A DNA stretch of 64,000 bases from Glandiceps talaboti (lineage: Eukaryota; Hemichordata; Enteropneusta; Spengelidae): NCBI RefSeq assembly GCF_964340395.1, contig NC_135560.1, positions 8,471,098-8,535,097 of the forward strand, written 5' to 3'. How positions within the stretch are numbered: the stretch's first letter is position 1; each line of letters begins with the position of its first letter. This document shows, in pieces, positions 47,536-60,589 of this stretch. Made by a program: the position numbers and the translations under genes. The notes beneath the pieces were generated by a model, which ran no database searches, was not told the origin of the DNA, and worked only from the letters and a program-made list of their open reading frames with translations.

Positions 47536-50500
47536 TTACTCTCCCCAAGGTGTTACTTTCATTTTTGACAACAATTCTCCATTTGGTTGTCCAATGTTGG
47601 GTGGTAGTAATGCCAGTTCTACCGGTGTCTCTGCTCCTTCTTCAGGTGATTTTCCACCTTTGTTATTGCTCATGTCAGTCTTAACGTATCCAGGACAACA
47701 CTGGAAGGGACAAATGATTTGATAATTGAAGGAGGTGGGTACAACTTCTGGTACGGGTTATCATTAAATAATACATACATATGCATATTTACTGGAGGAC
47801 AGTTACAACTAACAACAAAGGCTTATAATATACATGGCAGCATGCAAGTTAACAGTGTCATTTTAATGGTTAACAAGATTGCGAACACTCTCAATATGAT
47901 GGTTAACAAGATTGCAAACAGCTTCATTTTGATGGTTAACAAGATTGTGAACAGTTTCACTATGATGGTTAACAAGATTGTGGACAGTGTCATTGTGATG
48001 GTTAACAAGATTACAGATAGTTTCATTGATGATTAAAAGTTTGTTGACACTTTCTATGTGTTGACTCTGATATTTTAATTGGAATTGAGAGCACAGTGTC
48101 CTGTTAATAGTGTTAATAAAGACACAAGTCCAGGTTCAGATAACTGGGACAAGAGGAGTATACCAATAGTTATACTTCTTTCCATTGCATCCCCATTGTT
48201 TGAACCATGTGCTCACTTCCCCATTTAAAGGGGCACTTTTCCATAAACAGGACACTTTTTACACGATGAAACTGTCCGCAAACTCGTTAATCATGAATGA
48301 AACTGTCTTCTATATTGTTAAAAATTTCCTTGGCACTGTCCACAATCTGTTAACTGTTCCCATGCCACAAACTGTAAACACATGTGCTGTCATATGCTTA
48401 AGACTTTGTTCAATTGCACACCTGTTAGTAATGTATATAAGTGTTCTAATATGGACTATCATGTTGTTACAGTATGTGTCCTTGCCAAGTTAACAGATGT
48501 GCAAAATTGAGTTTCTATACTGAATTTGTTCATTAACATAATAACATGTGTTACGTAACAAAGCTGCAGATAATAACAGTGACATTCTCGACGGAAACTT
48601 AAACTATTGTCAAATTCAAAGTAGAATTTTGTTATAGTACAGGTTCTTGCTCATTTGATGGATTTAACAGGACAATTTTTACCATCTGTTATTTTGTCTG
48701 AGGCAAAAATGACAGTTACCCCAAGAGTGTCCTGTTAAATCCACAATATAGCTTGGATCTTTCCTATAAGATCAGTTATATATCACTTAACTTCAGAACT
48801 GTTAAGGTCACAGTATAAAGCCTCAGGAAATCCATACTCACTGAATTAATCAATATATCTTCCCTTGGATCAGCTTTTAATTCCTTTACTTGTATGGACA
48901 TTAAAGCTAAGACGCCAGCCTTAGACATACCATATGCTGAGTTTGCCCACCCTTTCTCTTGGTGATTCCCAGCCTTAGTGTCACTGTAGCAATATGAAAA
49001 TAACAGAAACAGTAAGAGTTAGTCTTTGGCATTCACACTTTTTATGTAGCATATGTACGTATACCTTTTTACTTACGCAGGTACAAAAAAATTTCATATT
49101 CAATATTCCTACTACTTTGTTGGTTACGTGAGAAATTTTGATATTTGATCATCAAATTATTTTCAAAACCCATCATCCAACTTAAATCAGTTGTAAAGTT
49201 GTGATAGTAAATTTTGATGTTTTCCATGTTACGTTGTAACACGTCACTATAAAGATGGATTGTGTTGTCCTAGGAAAAAAACCTGACATTCTACTCAGGT
49301 TTAACAGAGACTACTTTGTTATTGGAGATAACTATTATGTTAAACAAAAAAGTCATATTTAATTCAAGATCGTAGCGTAAAATTGATAAAGAAACGCGGA
49401 ACTGGGGTTTTATGATACTCTATAAAATATATTTTTACGGTGGCTCTCATCAAGTGACATGACAAAAAAAATATTTCAACACAAAAACTGGTAGGGCACC
49501 ATACTTTTTAGATTGCTTTTCACGATTACAATTACAATTTTTTTTTCAGTTCATACAAAGCCAGAAAGTATACAAACCTCACAAACTTCTCCATCAATGA
49601 TATTAATTCCGATTCTGTTAGGTCTGGTGATACGAAAGAATTATGTAATTCTTGGCTCAGTTTCTTAATGGCCTTAGGACCGAGTAAAGTGGCTATGTGG
49701 ACAACTCTGAGAAGAAAATGAAAGTAAAAACAAATGTTGTGATACCTTCGGTGTAAGGCATAACAAAAATTGTGTGGTTCTGATTACGTTCAATTTTAGA
49801 ATAGGTGGGGTAGGTAGAATATTTATTTTATTTTATTTTATTTTTTTCATGTTTGAGTGTGTATAGTTCAGGTATGTTTTCCATATGATCTCTGTGCTAT
49901 TGGTTTTTTGAATATAATTGCTGAACATTATTTTTACATTTCTAACCAAATTCAAAAACTTTTACGCCTTCAATGATAACAGGTTCTATATTTACTACTG
50001 AGATGTTGAGAAGTTGATTAAAACCAATACTTCTAGTGATATATTGTTGGGTTTCCTGTAGTATTGCAATGTCATTACCGTTACAATTTTCATCATGGTT
50101 TACATCATATATAAATGTGTCACTGTCGCACTTACAAACATTCATTTAGGGGTTGGGGTTGTCCTAAACAAACGACATGCAACATTGTGCGATTGTCCCT
50201 AACACTGTGCCTAGGTCTTGGACTACAATTTAAATCAATTAATCATTTCCACCACGAAAAAAATAAAGAATTAACTGAAGTAAAACTTGCTTTAATGACA
50301 ATGTAAATAACTCCTTAAGAATCCGATTCATAATCAATATCATGTTCTGACACCAATGCAACATACCGACTATGTGGTCTGAGAAGTGGAAACAGCTCCT
50401 TGCAAGTGTTAAGAACTCCAAAGAAATTACATCCAACTGAGTTTTCAGCTTGTTCTGGAAATGGTACTGTGCTAGCCATCTATATAGAAAACAGAGAAAT

Positions 50501-53500
50501 TGATGTAGTTGTTATGGAAATGAAGAATTCATTAAATTACTGTGCCACTGCGGTTATATGTACAGATACCTTACTTCCTATGGAAATGTTGGGAGGACTG
50601 TAGGATTGGGGGAGGGGTGTAAAATACATCTATACACAAGGGAAGATAGTTACGTAATAGTGAAGCATACAATTATTTGATATGCAAGTGTTGCAAACAT
50701 GCATTGTTACCAAACCAATGCATTGTTAGGGACTCGTTGAGTTGACGACTGGAAGGAGCCTAAGTCATTGTTCAACTGTGCTCAGGAAGATGTTTTCTTA
50801 GAATATTAAAGTTAAAGTTTGTATTGATCCCTATGCCAGGGTCAATGCAGGTCAACCTCTGGTGTATGACGAAAATAGATCTGTGTCCTATAAATTGCTT
50901 TTTGTTTATTTCAAAGTTTATTTCACAAACTGATTTCAATTCCAATTTTTATCAGCCCAATTAAGATAATCAACCCCCTAATGCTGTATGTATACTTCCT
51001 TACATCATATGCAATGGCTGCATTGTTCACCAAGACATCTAGCCCTCCATGTTTTTCTTCCAAGTGTTTCTTTAATCTGCGTATACTTTCTAGAGATGTT
51101 ATATCTAGCTGGTGAAACTTGGGATGTAGGCCTTCTCCTTCTAAATCTTTGACAGCTTTGTGCCCTCGTGCCTCATCCCTGGCAGTTAAGTAGACATCAC
51201 CATCAAACTGTTTACAAAGTGCCTTCACGATAGCAAATCCAATCCCTTTGTTACTGCCTGTTACCTGTAGAATATGCAATCATCATTAGCAAATATGACA
51301 ACTGATTCAACTAGCCATGACCCATGACCTATGCTGGTCAGTCATGATGACATTTGGTAAATACAAACGCTAGCACTGATTTGTCTAGCTGTGACCCTTA
51401 TAGTCCATCACAGTGATACTTCTGGGCACATAGAATTATATTATAGCCCTTATGTGTCTTTTATGATGACACGCACGTTGGGGCCACCATATAGAACATA
51501 TTGTATCTATATTTTGTCATCCAATCGTTACCATGGTTATCTATATATGTTGGTACAGTCTTGTTAACTATTGTGTAAAGATTTAGAGTCAAATATTATA
51601 CACTCTCAGAAACTTGTAATCACAATTTTATATGAAATCTGGTGTGGGGGTCACCATAATTTTGACATTCGTCGTATTAGTGGCAATATCAATATAAGAT
51701 ACACCCCTATCAGGAGAAATTCACCAATCCGTGATCTTTAGAAGTATTAACAATGAGAATGATAACCAAGTATAACAGCAAGATCATGGACTGGTCAAAT
51801 ACATGGCTCCTCCGCTTCCATCCCAACAAATATAAATCTATGACCCTTGGTAGTAACAAGAAAGATGGCTTTGCATATACTATAGATGTGGACGGTCAAA
51901 GAAGAGAACCCTCACAAACTAATGAGGGAAGAGACATGTAACCATCGACTCACAACTTGAATTTGACAAACACATCAATGAGAAGGTGAACAAAGCTAAT
52001 AGCATATTTGCACTTATACGACGTGTGTACATGTTTCTGGATACAGAGATGTTTTTACCATTGTACAGGTCACTAGTTAGAAGTCATTTAGACTATGCAT
52101 GCCCGGTTTGGAGTCCTCATAAACAGAAACATATTGAAAGTATAGAGAATGTGCAGCGCTGGGCAACAAAGAAATTACCAGGTCTTAAAGATTTGACTTA
52201 TCCAGAGAGATTGAAGCAACTAAAATTACCAACGCTGGCATATAGGAGAACACGGGGTATGGAAGTCCAGTGTGGACAGCAACCTGCGACTTGCACAACT
52301 GCGACCTGCGACTCGCACAACTGCGACCTGCGACTTGCACAGGTTGCAGTTGTGCAAGTCGCAGGTCGCAGTCCTCATCGGTCTTCCATAGGGCCGGGAT
52401 CGACGCGATGCTCTGATTTTTGCGACAGTCTGTCAATGTTACGTGCAACAAATGAGACAGTTGAAAAACCTGTAACTGTAATTTAGAAACCCGTATCTAA
52501 ACGTGAACGTCATGCGGTGGACAAGGAAAATAATTGGAGTCGTAATATTACCCAGGTAGGTATGTAACGTTAACGTGACGAGTATGTGTTCAAAACTGAG
52601 CTACGAACACGTAAACATTAAACATGTGCAACCAATATTTGAACTGACAAGTTCACAATTATTTGAAATCATCTCCAAGAATATTAAAACTCTGATTACT
52701 TGCATGCCCTACTTGTGTGTTTTCTTGTCGCATTATATTTTGTCGATTTTCTTTTCGCCTTGAATTTCCCACCCGGGCCCCATGTAACATCCCTCGTCCA
52801 GTTGTCCATGAACTGACCATAGAGGCTGTTTTGCCTGCGGTCAGAAAAAGACGTAAGGTTACGTAAGGTAAGGGGACAGACTGAGATACTGTCACAAAAT
52901 TATGCAACACTGTGGAACACACACAGGTACTCGAATCAATCTGTATGATTTAAAAAAATATATGTATGGTAAATAAGACTTATGGTACATTTAGACTTAT
53001 TCACCATACATATTTTTTTTAAATCATAAAAATTGATTCGAGTATCTGTGGGAACACCTGTATGATCAGCTAGCCCACTTCTATCATAGTATAAGTGTAT
53101 TTCCGATTTTCATACATTCACACGTAAATATTGCAATGGATCTGCAAATTATTCGCAATCGTTGTACACTCTATCATGGGACTCTATCCTGGTCTGAGCC
53201 TAGAACCGGGGCCTAGAGTCAGAGCTCTGCCTAGACTTGAGAACAGCTATCGCTGCACTATTCCGCTCATTTCGATCTCTCTGGAAAATCAACAATTCGA
53301 AATAAAATGTCAATCAGGAAATAGTGTAGCGATACCCGTTCTCTCCTCACCGTCGTAGTTCTCTATCACCTAGCAACTTCACAAGCGCCAGCAGAGCAGG
53401 CCTCTCACTAATACATCTACATTGTCTATGGCCTGTGAGCTTGACTACAATCCCCCCCCCCCCCAAAAAAAAAAAATCATTTCAGTCACAGCATGTGTAC

Positions 53501-53615
53501 AGTAATGTATTATTTCCAAGTGATTCAAGTTTAGCTCAGCCTCTGTGACCAAATTTAGACGTCAATGACATCCAAAAAAAGACTTACAACTTACCACCGC
53601 AACCCGCCTTTCCAT
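47536..53615 (-). CDS. Carbonyl reductase [NADPH]-like short-chain dehydrogenase, copy A
   Basis: Six minus-strand exons join in phase: 53615-53595, 51264-51004, 50479-50367, 49706-49578, 48983-48842, 47700-47536 (TAA), total 831 nt, 276 aa (human CBR1 is 277). The family reduces carbonyls such as quinones, prostaglandins and aldehydes with NADPH in the cytosol. Seen: MERRVAV joined to VTGSNKGIGFA (TGxxxGxG cofactor loop), LTARDEARG, HQLDITSLES, DVLVNNAAIAYD, CNFFGV (Asn of the catalytic tetrad), SAYGMSKAG (YxxxK) and CCPGYVKTDMSNNKG. The position equal to the CBR1 catalytic Ser reads HIAT, a Thr, where copy B has HIAS. Intron 1 holds a LINE fragment and a MITE absent from copy B. It is transcribed away from copy B. 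Confidence 0.92.
47845..48035 (+). repeat. 36-bp minisatellite in intron 5 of copy A
   Basis: ATGGTTAACAAGATTG with a following NACAGTTTCATT recurs five to six times. Diverged units in the opposite orientation occur at 48265-48360. The matching array in copy B is at 59865-60040. Confidence 0.85.
48654..48742. mobile_element. Small palindromic element (GGATTTAACAGGACA ends), left arm
   Basis: GGATTTAACAGGACAATTTT pairs with AGAGTGTCCTGTTAAATCC around a ~50-bp centre. The orthologous element is in copy B at 59166-59268, so it predates the duplication. Confidence 0.65.
51740..52260 (+). pseudogene. Non-LTR retrotransposon RT fragment in intron 1 of copy A
   Basis: Two frames hold LINE RT text: WSNTWLLRFHPNKYKSMTLG, then after a frameshift VTIDSQLEFDKHINEKVNKA, LVRSHLDYACPVWSPHKQ and LTYPERLKQLKLPTLAYRR. 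It corresponds to the post-palm and thumb part of the protein at 7892-9163 but is a distinct element. It is antisense to the host gene, frameshifted and truncated, and absent from copy B. Confidence 0.85.
52280..52375. repeat. 23-bp tandem units ending in an inverted unit
   Basis: CAACTGCGACCTGCGACTTG-type units occur about three times and are then mirrored by GTTGTGCAAGTCGCAGGTCG. A long hairpin could form. It directly follows the LINE fragment. Confidence 0.8.
52921..53050. mobile_element. hAT-like MITE with target-site duplication, present only in copy A
   Basis: CACAGGTACTCGAATCAAT pairs with ATTGATTCGAGTATCTGTG, and nearly the whole 130-bp element is a hairpin. It is flanked by TGGAACAC and GGGAACAC. 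The mirror position in copy B (near 54975-54990) reads as an uninterrupted TGGAACACCTGTAGG on the opposite strand, an empty site. Confidence 0.82.
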
Positions 53616-54460
53616 TGCGAGCTGTGCACGTAAATTACACTTAAAAGAGGGTAAAGTTTTAATTGGAGCAGTTATACAGCGGTGCTGTATTTGACAGTAG
53701 GGAAGAAATTTGACAAGTCACTGCCAATATTTGCATATGAACAGACCCCGATTACGCCAACGATTGGGCATTCCTATATAAGGGGAAAACCATTTGATTT
53801 CTGGGGGTGGGGGGCTTTCCAGGAAAATTGTCGGCAGGTGAAGGAGGAAAAAAATTGATCCCGTAAGGGCTTGAGGGCTTGTTGCGATGTGCTGAAATCA
53901 GCAAAATTTGGGTATCAGATTATCTCATATTCTCTCATTTATCACTATTAAACAAATGTTTAATAGAAACTTCATTATCAAGTTCTTCACATTGTTTTGA
54001 TTTGTATAGTTTAACTTTAAAAACTTAATATCTTATGTACGAGAGATATTTGGTAAAAAAAAATCCATGAGGAGCTGACTGATCTTTGGAGTGCTGTACT
54101 CCTGACCCTTCTGAGTTGCTTTAAAGCAAAGGGCTTGCTCACAAATAGTGAAAATGCTAGCGCCACCTTTAATAGGCGGCGCGCCTCCAGAGAAAATTAG
54201 ATAATCGGATTCCCAAATTTTGCTGATTTCCTTCACCTGCCGACAATTTTCCCTCAAAATCCTGCCCTACCCCCAGAAATCAAATGGTTTCTCCCTTTTA
54301 TAGGAAGGCCTAATCGATGGCGTATCGGAGTCTGTTCACATGCAAATATTGGCAATGACTTGTCAAATTTCTTCTCCACTCTCAAATACAGCACCGCTGT
54401 ATAACTGCTCAATTTATAAATTTACCCTCTTTTACGAGTAATTTACGTGCACAGCTCACA
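53616..54460. promoter_or_regulatory. Shared divergent promoter region of carbonyl reductase copies A and B
   Basis: The 845 bp between the two initiator ATGs is itself an inverted repeat around a ~275-bp unique centre. Both sides carry a TATA-like element about 160 nt from each ATG: TTATATAG on the minus strand near 53772-53781, and TTTTATAG on the plus strand near 54294-54301. Promoter activity is inference from position and symmetry. Confidence 0.5.
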
Positions 54461-56644
54461 ATGGAAAGGCGGGTTGCGGTGGTAAGTTGCAAGTCTTTTA
54501 TGGATGTCACAGACTTCTAAATTTGCAAGAGGCTGAGTTAAACTTGAACCACTTGGAAATAATACATTACAGTCTTTACTCCTGCCGTGACTGAAAATGA
54601 TTGTAATCTAGCTCACAGGCCATATATGGTTTATAGTGAGAGGCCTGGCGCTCGTGAAGTTGCTAGACTATACGACAATGAGGTGAGAACGGGTATCGCT
54701 ACACTATTTCCTGATTGACATTTCGAATTGTTGAGAGAACGGAGTGGAAATTCAAAGTGTCAGATTACAATAGTGGAATAGTGCAGCGACAGCTGTTCTC
54801 AAGTCTAGGCAGAGCTCTGACTCTAGGCCCCGGCTCTAGGCTCAGACCAATCCCGGGATAGAGTGCGCAACAATTGCGAGTAATTTGCAGATCCATTGCA
54901 ATATTTACGTGTGAATTTATGAAAATCGGAAATACACTGATACGATGATAGAAGTGGGCTAGCTAGCTGATCCTACAGGTGTTCCATAGTGTTGCATAAT
55001 TTTGTGCATCTCAGTCTGTCACTTATATTTGTATTTGTATTTGTATTTATATAGGGAATATAATAAAGTGGGGAATAGTTCAAGGGCACATAAATCCAAT
55101 GTCACCGGTATATATACCCAGATTGTTCTGACCAGCAGTATCAGCGAAAATACTGTACACTGCATACATTGTTCATGTCCTTCAAAATACCTCTACTTGT
55201 AGAGACTTGGTTATGCATGACAGAACAAACTGGGTTTCCAGAGCCTTTTCTGGCAGACAACTTTGTCAAGCCAGACAGCCATAGTCTCTGTACTACTGTA
55301 GTTCAATTCTCATTAGCTTGAATCTTAGCTGTAACTTGAACAAATTAGCTATTTCATAAATAGTATTAATGACATGTATGTTGATCTTCAAATATGCCAT
55401 CTCATTGTTTACAGACGTGCTGTAGAGATTTACATGACACCACAGATTGGTGAATTTCTTCTGGCAGGGGTGTAACTTATATTGGTTTTGTCACTAATGC
55501 AACAAATGTCTCTGTGAGACTGCAGGATCCCTTTATCGTTAATTTAAAATTATATTATGGTGACCCCCTTCACCTAATTTCATTTAAATTGTGATTACAA
55601 GTTTCTGAGAGAGTATAATATTTGACTCTAAATCTTTACACAACAGTTAACAAGACAGTACCACCATAATATAGATAACCATGGTAATGATTGGATGACA
55701 AAATGTAGATACAACAGGTTCTATATGGTGACCCCAATGTGTCATCATAACATATACTAAGGGCTATAATGTAATTCTATTGCCCAGAAGTGTCACTGTG
55801 ATGGACTATATTAAGCGTCACAGCTAGACAAATCAGTGCTAGCGTTTGTATTTACCATCATGACTGACCAGCATAGGTCATGGCTAGTTGAATCAGGAGT
55901 CATATTTGCTAACGATTTTTGCATATACTACAGGTAACAGGCAGTAACAAAGGGATCGGATTTGCTATCGTGAAGGCACTTTGTAAACAGTTTGATGGTG
56001 ATGTCTACTTAACTGCCAGAGATGAGGCGAGAGGGCACAAAGCTGTCAAAGATTTAGAAGGAGAAGGCCTACATCCCAAGTTCCACCAGCTAGATATAAC
56101 ATCTCTAGAAAGTATACGCAGATTAAAGAAACACTTGGAAGAAAAACATGGAGGGCTAGATGTCTTGGTGAACAATGCAGCCATTGCATATGATGTAAGG
56201 AAGTATACATAGGGGGATAGAATTTGCTGTTAAACATCATGTTAATTACCTTAATTGGACTGATAAAAATTGGAAAAATCATTTGAAATCAGTATTTGTG
56301 AAACAAACTTTGAAATAAACAAAGCAATTAGAACACAAATCTATTTTCATCATACACCAGAAGTTAATTGACCTGTATTGACCACTGTGTAGGTTTCCTT
56401 TAATATTCTAAGAAAATATCTCTGTGTGCACAGTTGAACAATGACTTAGGCTCCTTGCAATCCCTAACTCACTGAATCCCTAAGAATGCATTGGTTTGGC
56501 AATTGCATGTTTGCAACACTTGCATATCAAATAATCAAATAATTGTATGCCTCCCTACTTCGTAACTGACTTCCCTTGTGTATACATGCATTTTAACTTA
56601 GAGAAAGGTCTGTGAATTAAAAAGTAACTTTATTCATAACCCCC

Positions 56645-56679
<35 letters not shown>

Positions 56680-59600
56680 CCTACTGTCCTATCCAACATT
56701 TCCATAGGAAGTAAGGAATCTCTGTACGCTCTGTCTCAGATTAAGGATAACCACAATGGCACAGTGATTTAATAATTAATTATTTCCATAACAACTACAT
56801 CAATTTCTCTGTTTTCCATATAGGTGGCTAGCAAAGTACCATTTCCAGAACAAGCTGAAAACTCAGTTGGATGTAATTTCTTTGGAGTTCTTAACACTTG
56901 CAAGGAGCTATTTCCACTTCTCAGACCACATAGTCGGTATGTTGGTGTCAGAATATGATATTGATTTTGAATATAATTCTTAAGGAGTTATCTACATTGT
57001 CATTAAAGCCAGTTTTACTTCAGTTAATTCTTTGGGTTTTTTTCATGGTGAAATTATTTGATTTTATTGATTTAAGTTGTAGTCTAAAACCTAGGCACAG
57101 TGTTAGGGGCAATCACACAGTGTCGCACGTCATTCGTAGGACAAAACCCCTCCCCCTAAATGAACTTTCACAAGTGCAACAGTGACATGTTTATATATTA
57201 TGTAAGCCTATATTTGCATATTCAGTTTATTTTTATATACTCATGCTAATGTGAGTTGTAAGTTTAATTAGCATATTAGTTTATAATATTTCATAATGTT
57301 ATGGCTATAATAAACAATGATATGCTGAGGAAACTCAAAATCATAAGTGATGACAAGCACACAGATGACAAATGATTTACAAATAAAGTGCAAGCTGAGG
57401 GGGTCATTGAATCATCTGTATTAAACATTTTTTAGGAAAAAATACATGTTACACAGTCACTGTAGGTAAAAAGGGTTTTAGTTACCTGACCCCACCTAGT
57501 TTTTCACAGCCAATCCTAAACTTTTGTTTACGTATTCAAGAAAATGATAACATTTATTAAATTGCAAAAAATGTGTGACGTCTCGCAAGAAATAGTGGAT
57601 GCGGAAACTGACATCAACTTACAATGACAATATAAAACTGTTCTTCCAATCTGTAATGACTGTACATCTGATGGAAAGAAACCAATTCACAGAGGCCATA
57701 TGGAAAACAACGGAAAAGATACCTGAACTATACACTCACACATAAAAAAAATAAAATAAGATAAATAAAAATAATTTACCTACCCCGCCTATTCTAAAAT
57801 TGAGCATATTCGGAACAACACAATTTTTTTAGGACATAGTTACACTAAAACAAGGTATCACAACATCTTTTTTTTTTCATTTTGTTCTCAGAGTTGTCCA
57901 CATAGCAAGTTTTGTCGGTCCTATGGTCATTAAGAAACTGGGCCAAGAATTACGCAATTCTTTTGTATCACCAGACCTAACGGAATCTGAATTAATATCA
58001 TTGATGGAGAAGTTTGTGAGGTTTGTATACTTTCTGGTTTTGTATGTACTTAAAAAACAAATGAATATTTGTAATTGTAATCGTGAAAAGCAATCTAAAA
58101 AGTATGGTGGCCTAACAGTTTTTGTGTTGAATATTTTTTGTCATGTCACTTGAGAGCCATCATAAAAAATATATGTTATAGAGTATCATAAAACAGCTGT
58201 TCTGTGTTTCTTTATCAATAGCAAGCTTACAATCTTAAATTAAATATGACGTTTTTGTTTAACATAATAGTTATCCTCAGTAACAACATAGTCTCTGTTA
58301 ACATGATCATGAATAGAATGTTGGGTTTTTCTCTAGGACAACACAATCCAGCTCTATAGTAACCTGTCACAACTTTACCATGGGAAACATCAAATTTACT
58401 ATCACAACTTTACAACTGTTCTCTTATCAATGATTTGAGTTGGATGACAGTTTTTTTTAAAGATAATTTGTTGATCAAATATCACAATTTCTCACATAGC
58501 CAACAAAGTAGTAGGAATATTGAATATGAAAAATTTCTGTACCTGCGTAGGTAAAAAGGTACATATGATACATAAAAAGTGTGAATGCCATAGACTAACT
58601 CTAACTGTTTCTGATATTTTCACGTTGCTATAGTGACACTAAGGCTGGGAATCACCAAGAGAAAGGGTGGGTAAACTCAGCATATGGCACATCTAAGGTT
58701 GGAGTCTTAGCTTTAACGTCCATACAAGTAAAGGAATTAAAAGCTGATCCAAGAGAAGATATATTGATTAATTCAGTGAGTATGGATTTCCTCAGGCTTT
58801 AAACTGTGACCTTAACAGTTCTGAAGTTCAGTGATATATAACTGGTTGTTATAGTAAAGATCCAAGCCTATTTTGTTGACCCCAGTTCTTGCATAGTCAA
58901 GACAACCAACCAGCGCTTGAATTTTACATTAAATTGCTTTAATTAAGTTTCCTTGTCTGCAACTGTGATCTGATTATCAAATTGTCAGCGTTGTTGAAAG
59001 TATTAACTTCTTGGTCAGTGTATATGAATATATGATTTATTCATGAGTTGACACATTTTGAATACATTAATGTTGCATGACAGGCCATAATGTACTCGAA
59101 TCAACCTTAACAGTTCTGAAGTTAAGTGATAGATAACAGATAGTTACAGTAAAGATCCAAGCCTATTTTGTGGATTTAACAGGACACTTTTGGGGCTACC
59201 TGTCTTCTATTTTCGACCCAGACAAAATAACAGATAGCAAAAGTGTCCTGTTTAAATCCACTAAATGAGCAAGGACCTGTACTATAACAAAGTTTTGCTT
59301 TAAATTTCAAAAGGGTTTAAGTCCCCCCCCCCCGACAATTTCATTGTTACTATCTACAGTTTTGGTACATAGCACTTACTTGTTATTGTGTTAATGAACA
59401 AATTCACTATAGAAACCCACTTTTGCAGATCTATATACTTGGCAAGGACTCATACTGTAACAACGTTATAGTCCATATTAGAGCACGTAGATACATTACT
59501 GTACAACAGGTGTGCAATTGAACAAAGTCTTAAGCATATGGCAGCAGATGTGTCTGCGGTTTGTAACACTGGAACAGTTAACAGATTGTGGACAGTGTCA

Positions 59601-60358
59601 TTGAAATGGTTAACAACATAGAGGACAGTTTCATTCATGATTATGAGTTTGCAGAGAGATTCATCGTGTAAAAATTGTTCTGTTTATGGAAAGTGTCCCT
59701 TTAAACGGAATTGAGAGCAAGGTTCAAACAATGGGGATTCAACGGAAAGGAGGATAACTAATGTCATACTCTTCTTGTCCCTGTTATCTCAACCATGTCT
59801 TTGTCAACAGGACACTTTCTTTGTTCTCAATTCCACTTAAAATAACAGAATCAACACATTGGAAATGTCAACAAACTTTTTAATCATCAATGAAACTATC
59901 TGTATTCTTGTTAACCATCACAATGAAACAGCTGCAATCTTGTTGACCATCGCAATCAAACCATTCGCAATCTGGTTAACCATCATAATGAAACTGTCTG
60001 CAATCTTGTTAACCATCAAAATGACACTGTTAACTCATTAACACACATGCTGCCATGTATATTACAAGCCTTTGTTGTTAGTTGTGCCTGTCCTCCAGTA
60101 AATATGCATATGTATGTATGTATTATTTAATGATAACCCGTACCAGAAGTTGTACCCACCTCCTTCAATTATCAAATCATTTGTCCCTTCCAGTGTTGTC
60201 CTGGATACGTTAAGACTGACATGAGCAATAACAAAGGAAGCAAATCACCAGAAGAAGGAGCAGAGACACCGGTAGAACTGGCATTACTAGCACCCAACAT
60301 TGGACAACCAAACGGAGAATTTTTGTCAAAAAAGAAAGTAACACCTTGGAGAGAGTAA
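54461..60358 (+). CDS. Carbonyl reductase [NADPH]-like short-chain dehydrogenase, copy B
   Basis: Six exons: 54461-54481, 55934-56194, 56824-56936, 57892-58020, 58634-58775, 60194-60358 (TAA), 831 nt, 276 aa, the same phases as copy A. SDR motifs are all present: VTGSNKGIGFA, NNAA, CNFFGV, the Ser-bearing VVHIASFVGP, SAYGTSKVG with catalytic Tyr and Lys, and PGYVKTDM. The C-terminus has the CBR-type SPEEGAETPVELALL and ends VTPWRE. The extra segment between strand beta-5 and the active-site Tyr (VSPDLTESELISLMEKFV) is typical of monomeric CBR1-like enzymes. It keeps the full catalytic tetrad, so it is the better candidate for an active enzyme. An AATAAA lies at 60364-60369, just after the stop. 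Substrate is unknown. Confidence 0.93.
56648..56677 (+). repeat. (CA)n microsatellite in intron 2 of copy B
   Basis: Short CA run after CCCCCCC. The left arm at the mirror position lacks it. Confidence 0.9.
59166..59268. mobile_element. Small palindromic element, right-arm counterpart
   Basis: GTGGATTTAACAGGACACTT pairs with AAGTGTCCTGTTTAAATCCAC. The preceding text (ACCTTAACAGTTCTGAAGTT...) is also present at 58808, a local duplication specific to this arm. Confidence 0.65.
59865..60040 (-). repeat. 36-bp minisatellite in intron 5 of copy B
   Basis: CAATCTTGTTAACCATCATA units, the reverse complement of the array at 47845-48035. Confidence 0.8.
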
Positions 60359-60589
60359 ATAGCAATAAATCATCATCTCAAAAGAATAAACACTTGTCAA
60401 CATTATTCTGTGCATATTGATTGTCTACAAACTCTCACCTTTGTGGCACATTTTTGTTGGAGTTATTGAATTGTCTATGTGTAACATCTTTAGAGATATG
60501 TAACACTTAAAGTAAAGTAAATTAAAGATGTAAATGCAAGTGAATTATCATGATATGAATGACTCTCTGCTGTATGTGTATATTATATA

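Larger units (their letters stand above)
46255..53925. repeat. Left arm of the ~15-kb carbonyl reductase palindrome
   Basis: The whole interval is matched in reverse complement by 54200-61430: all exons, most intron text, upstream region and the 3' dispersed repeat. Arm-specific insertions and deletions exist, for example the LINE piece and MITE in this arm. The spacer is about 53926-54199. Confidence 0.9.
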
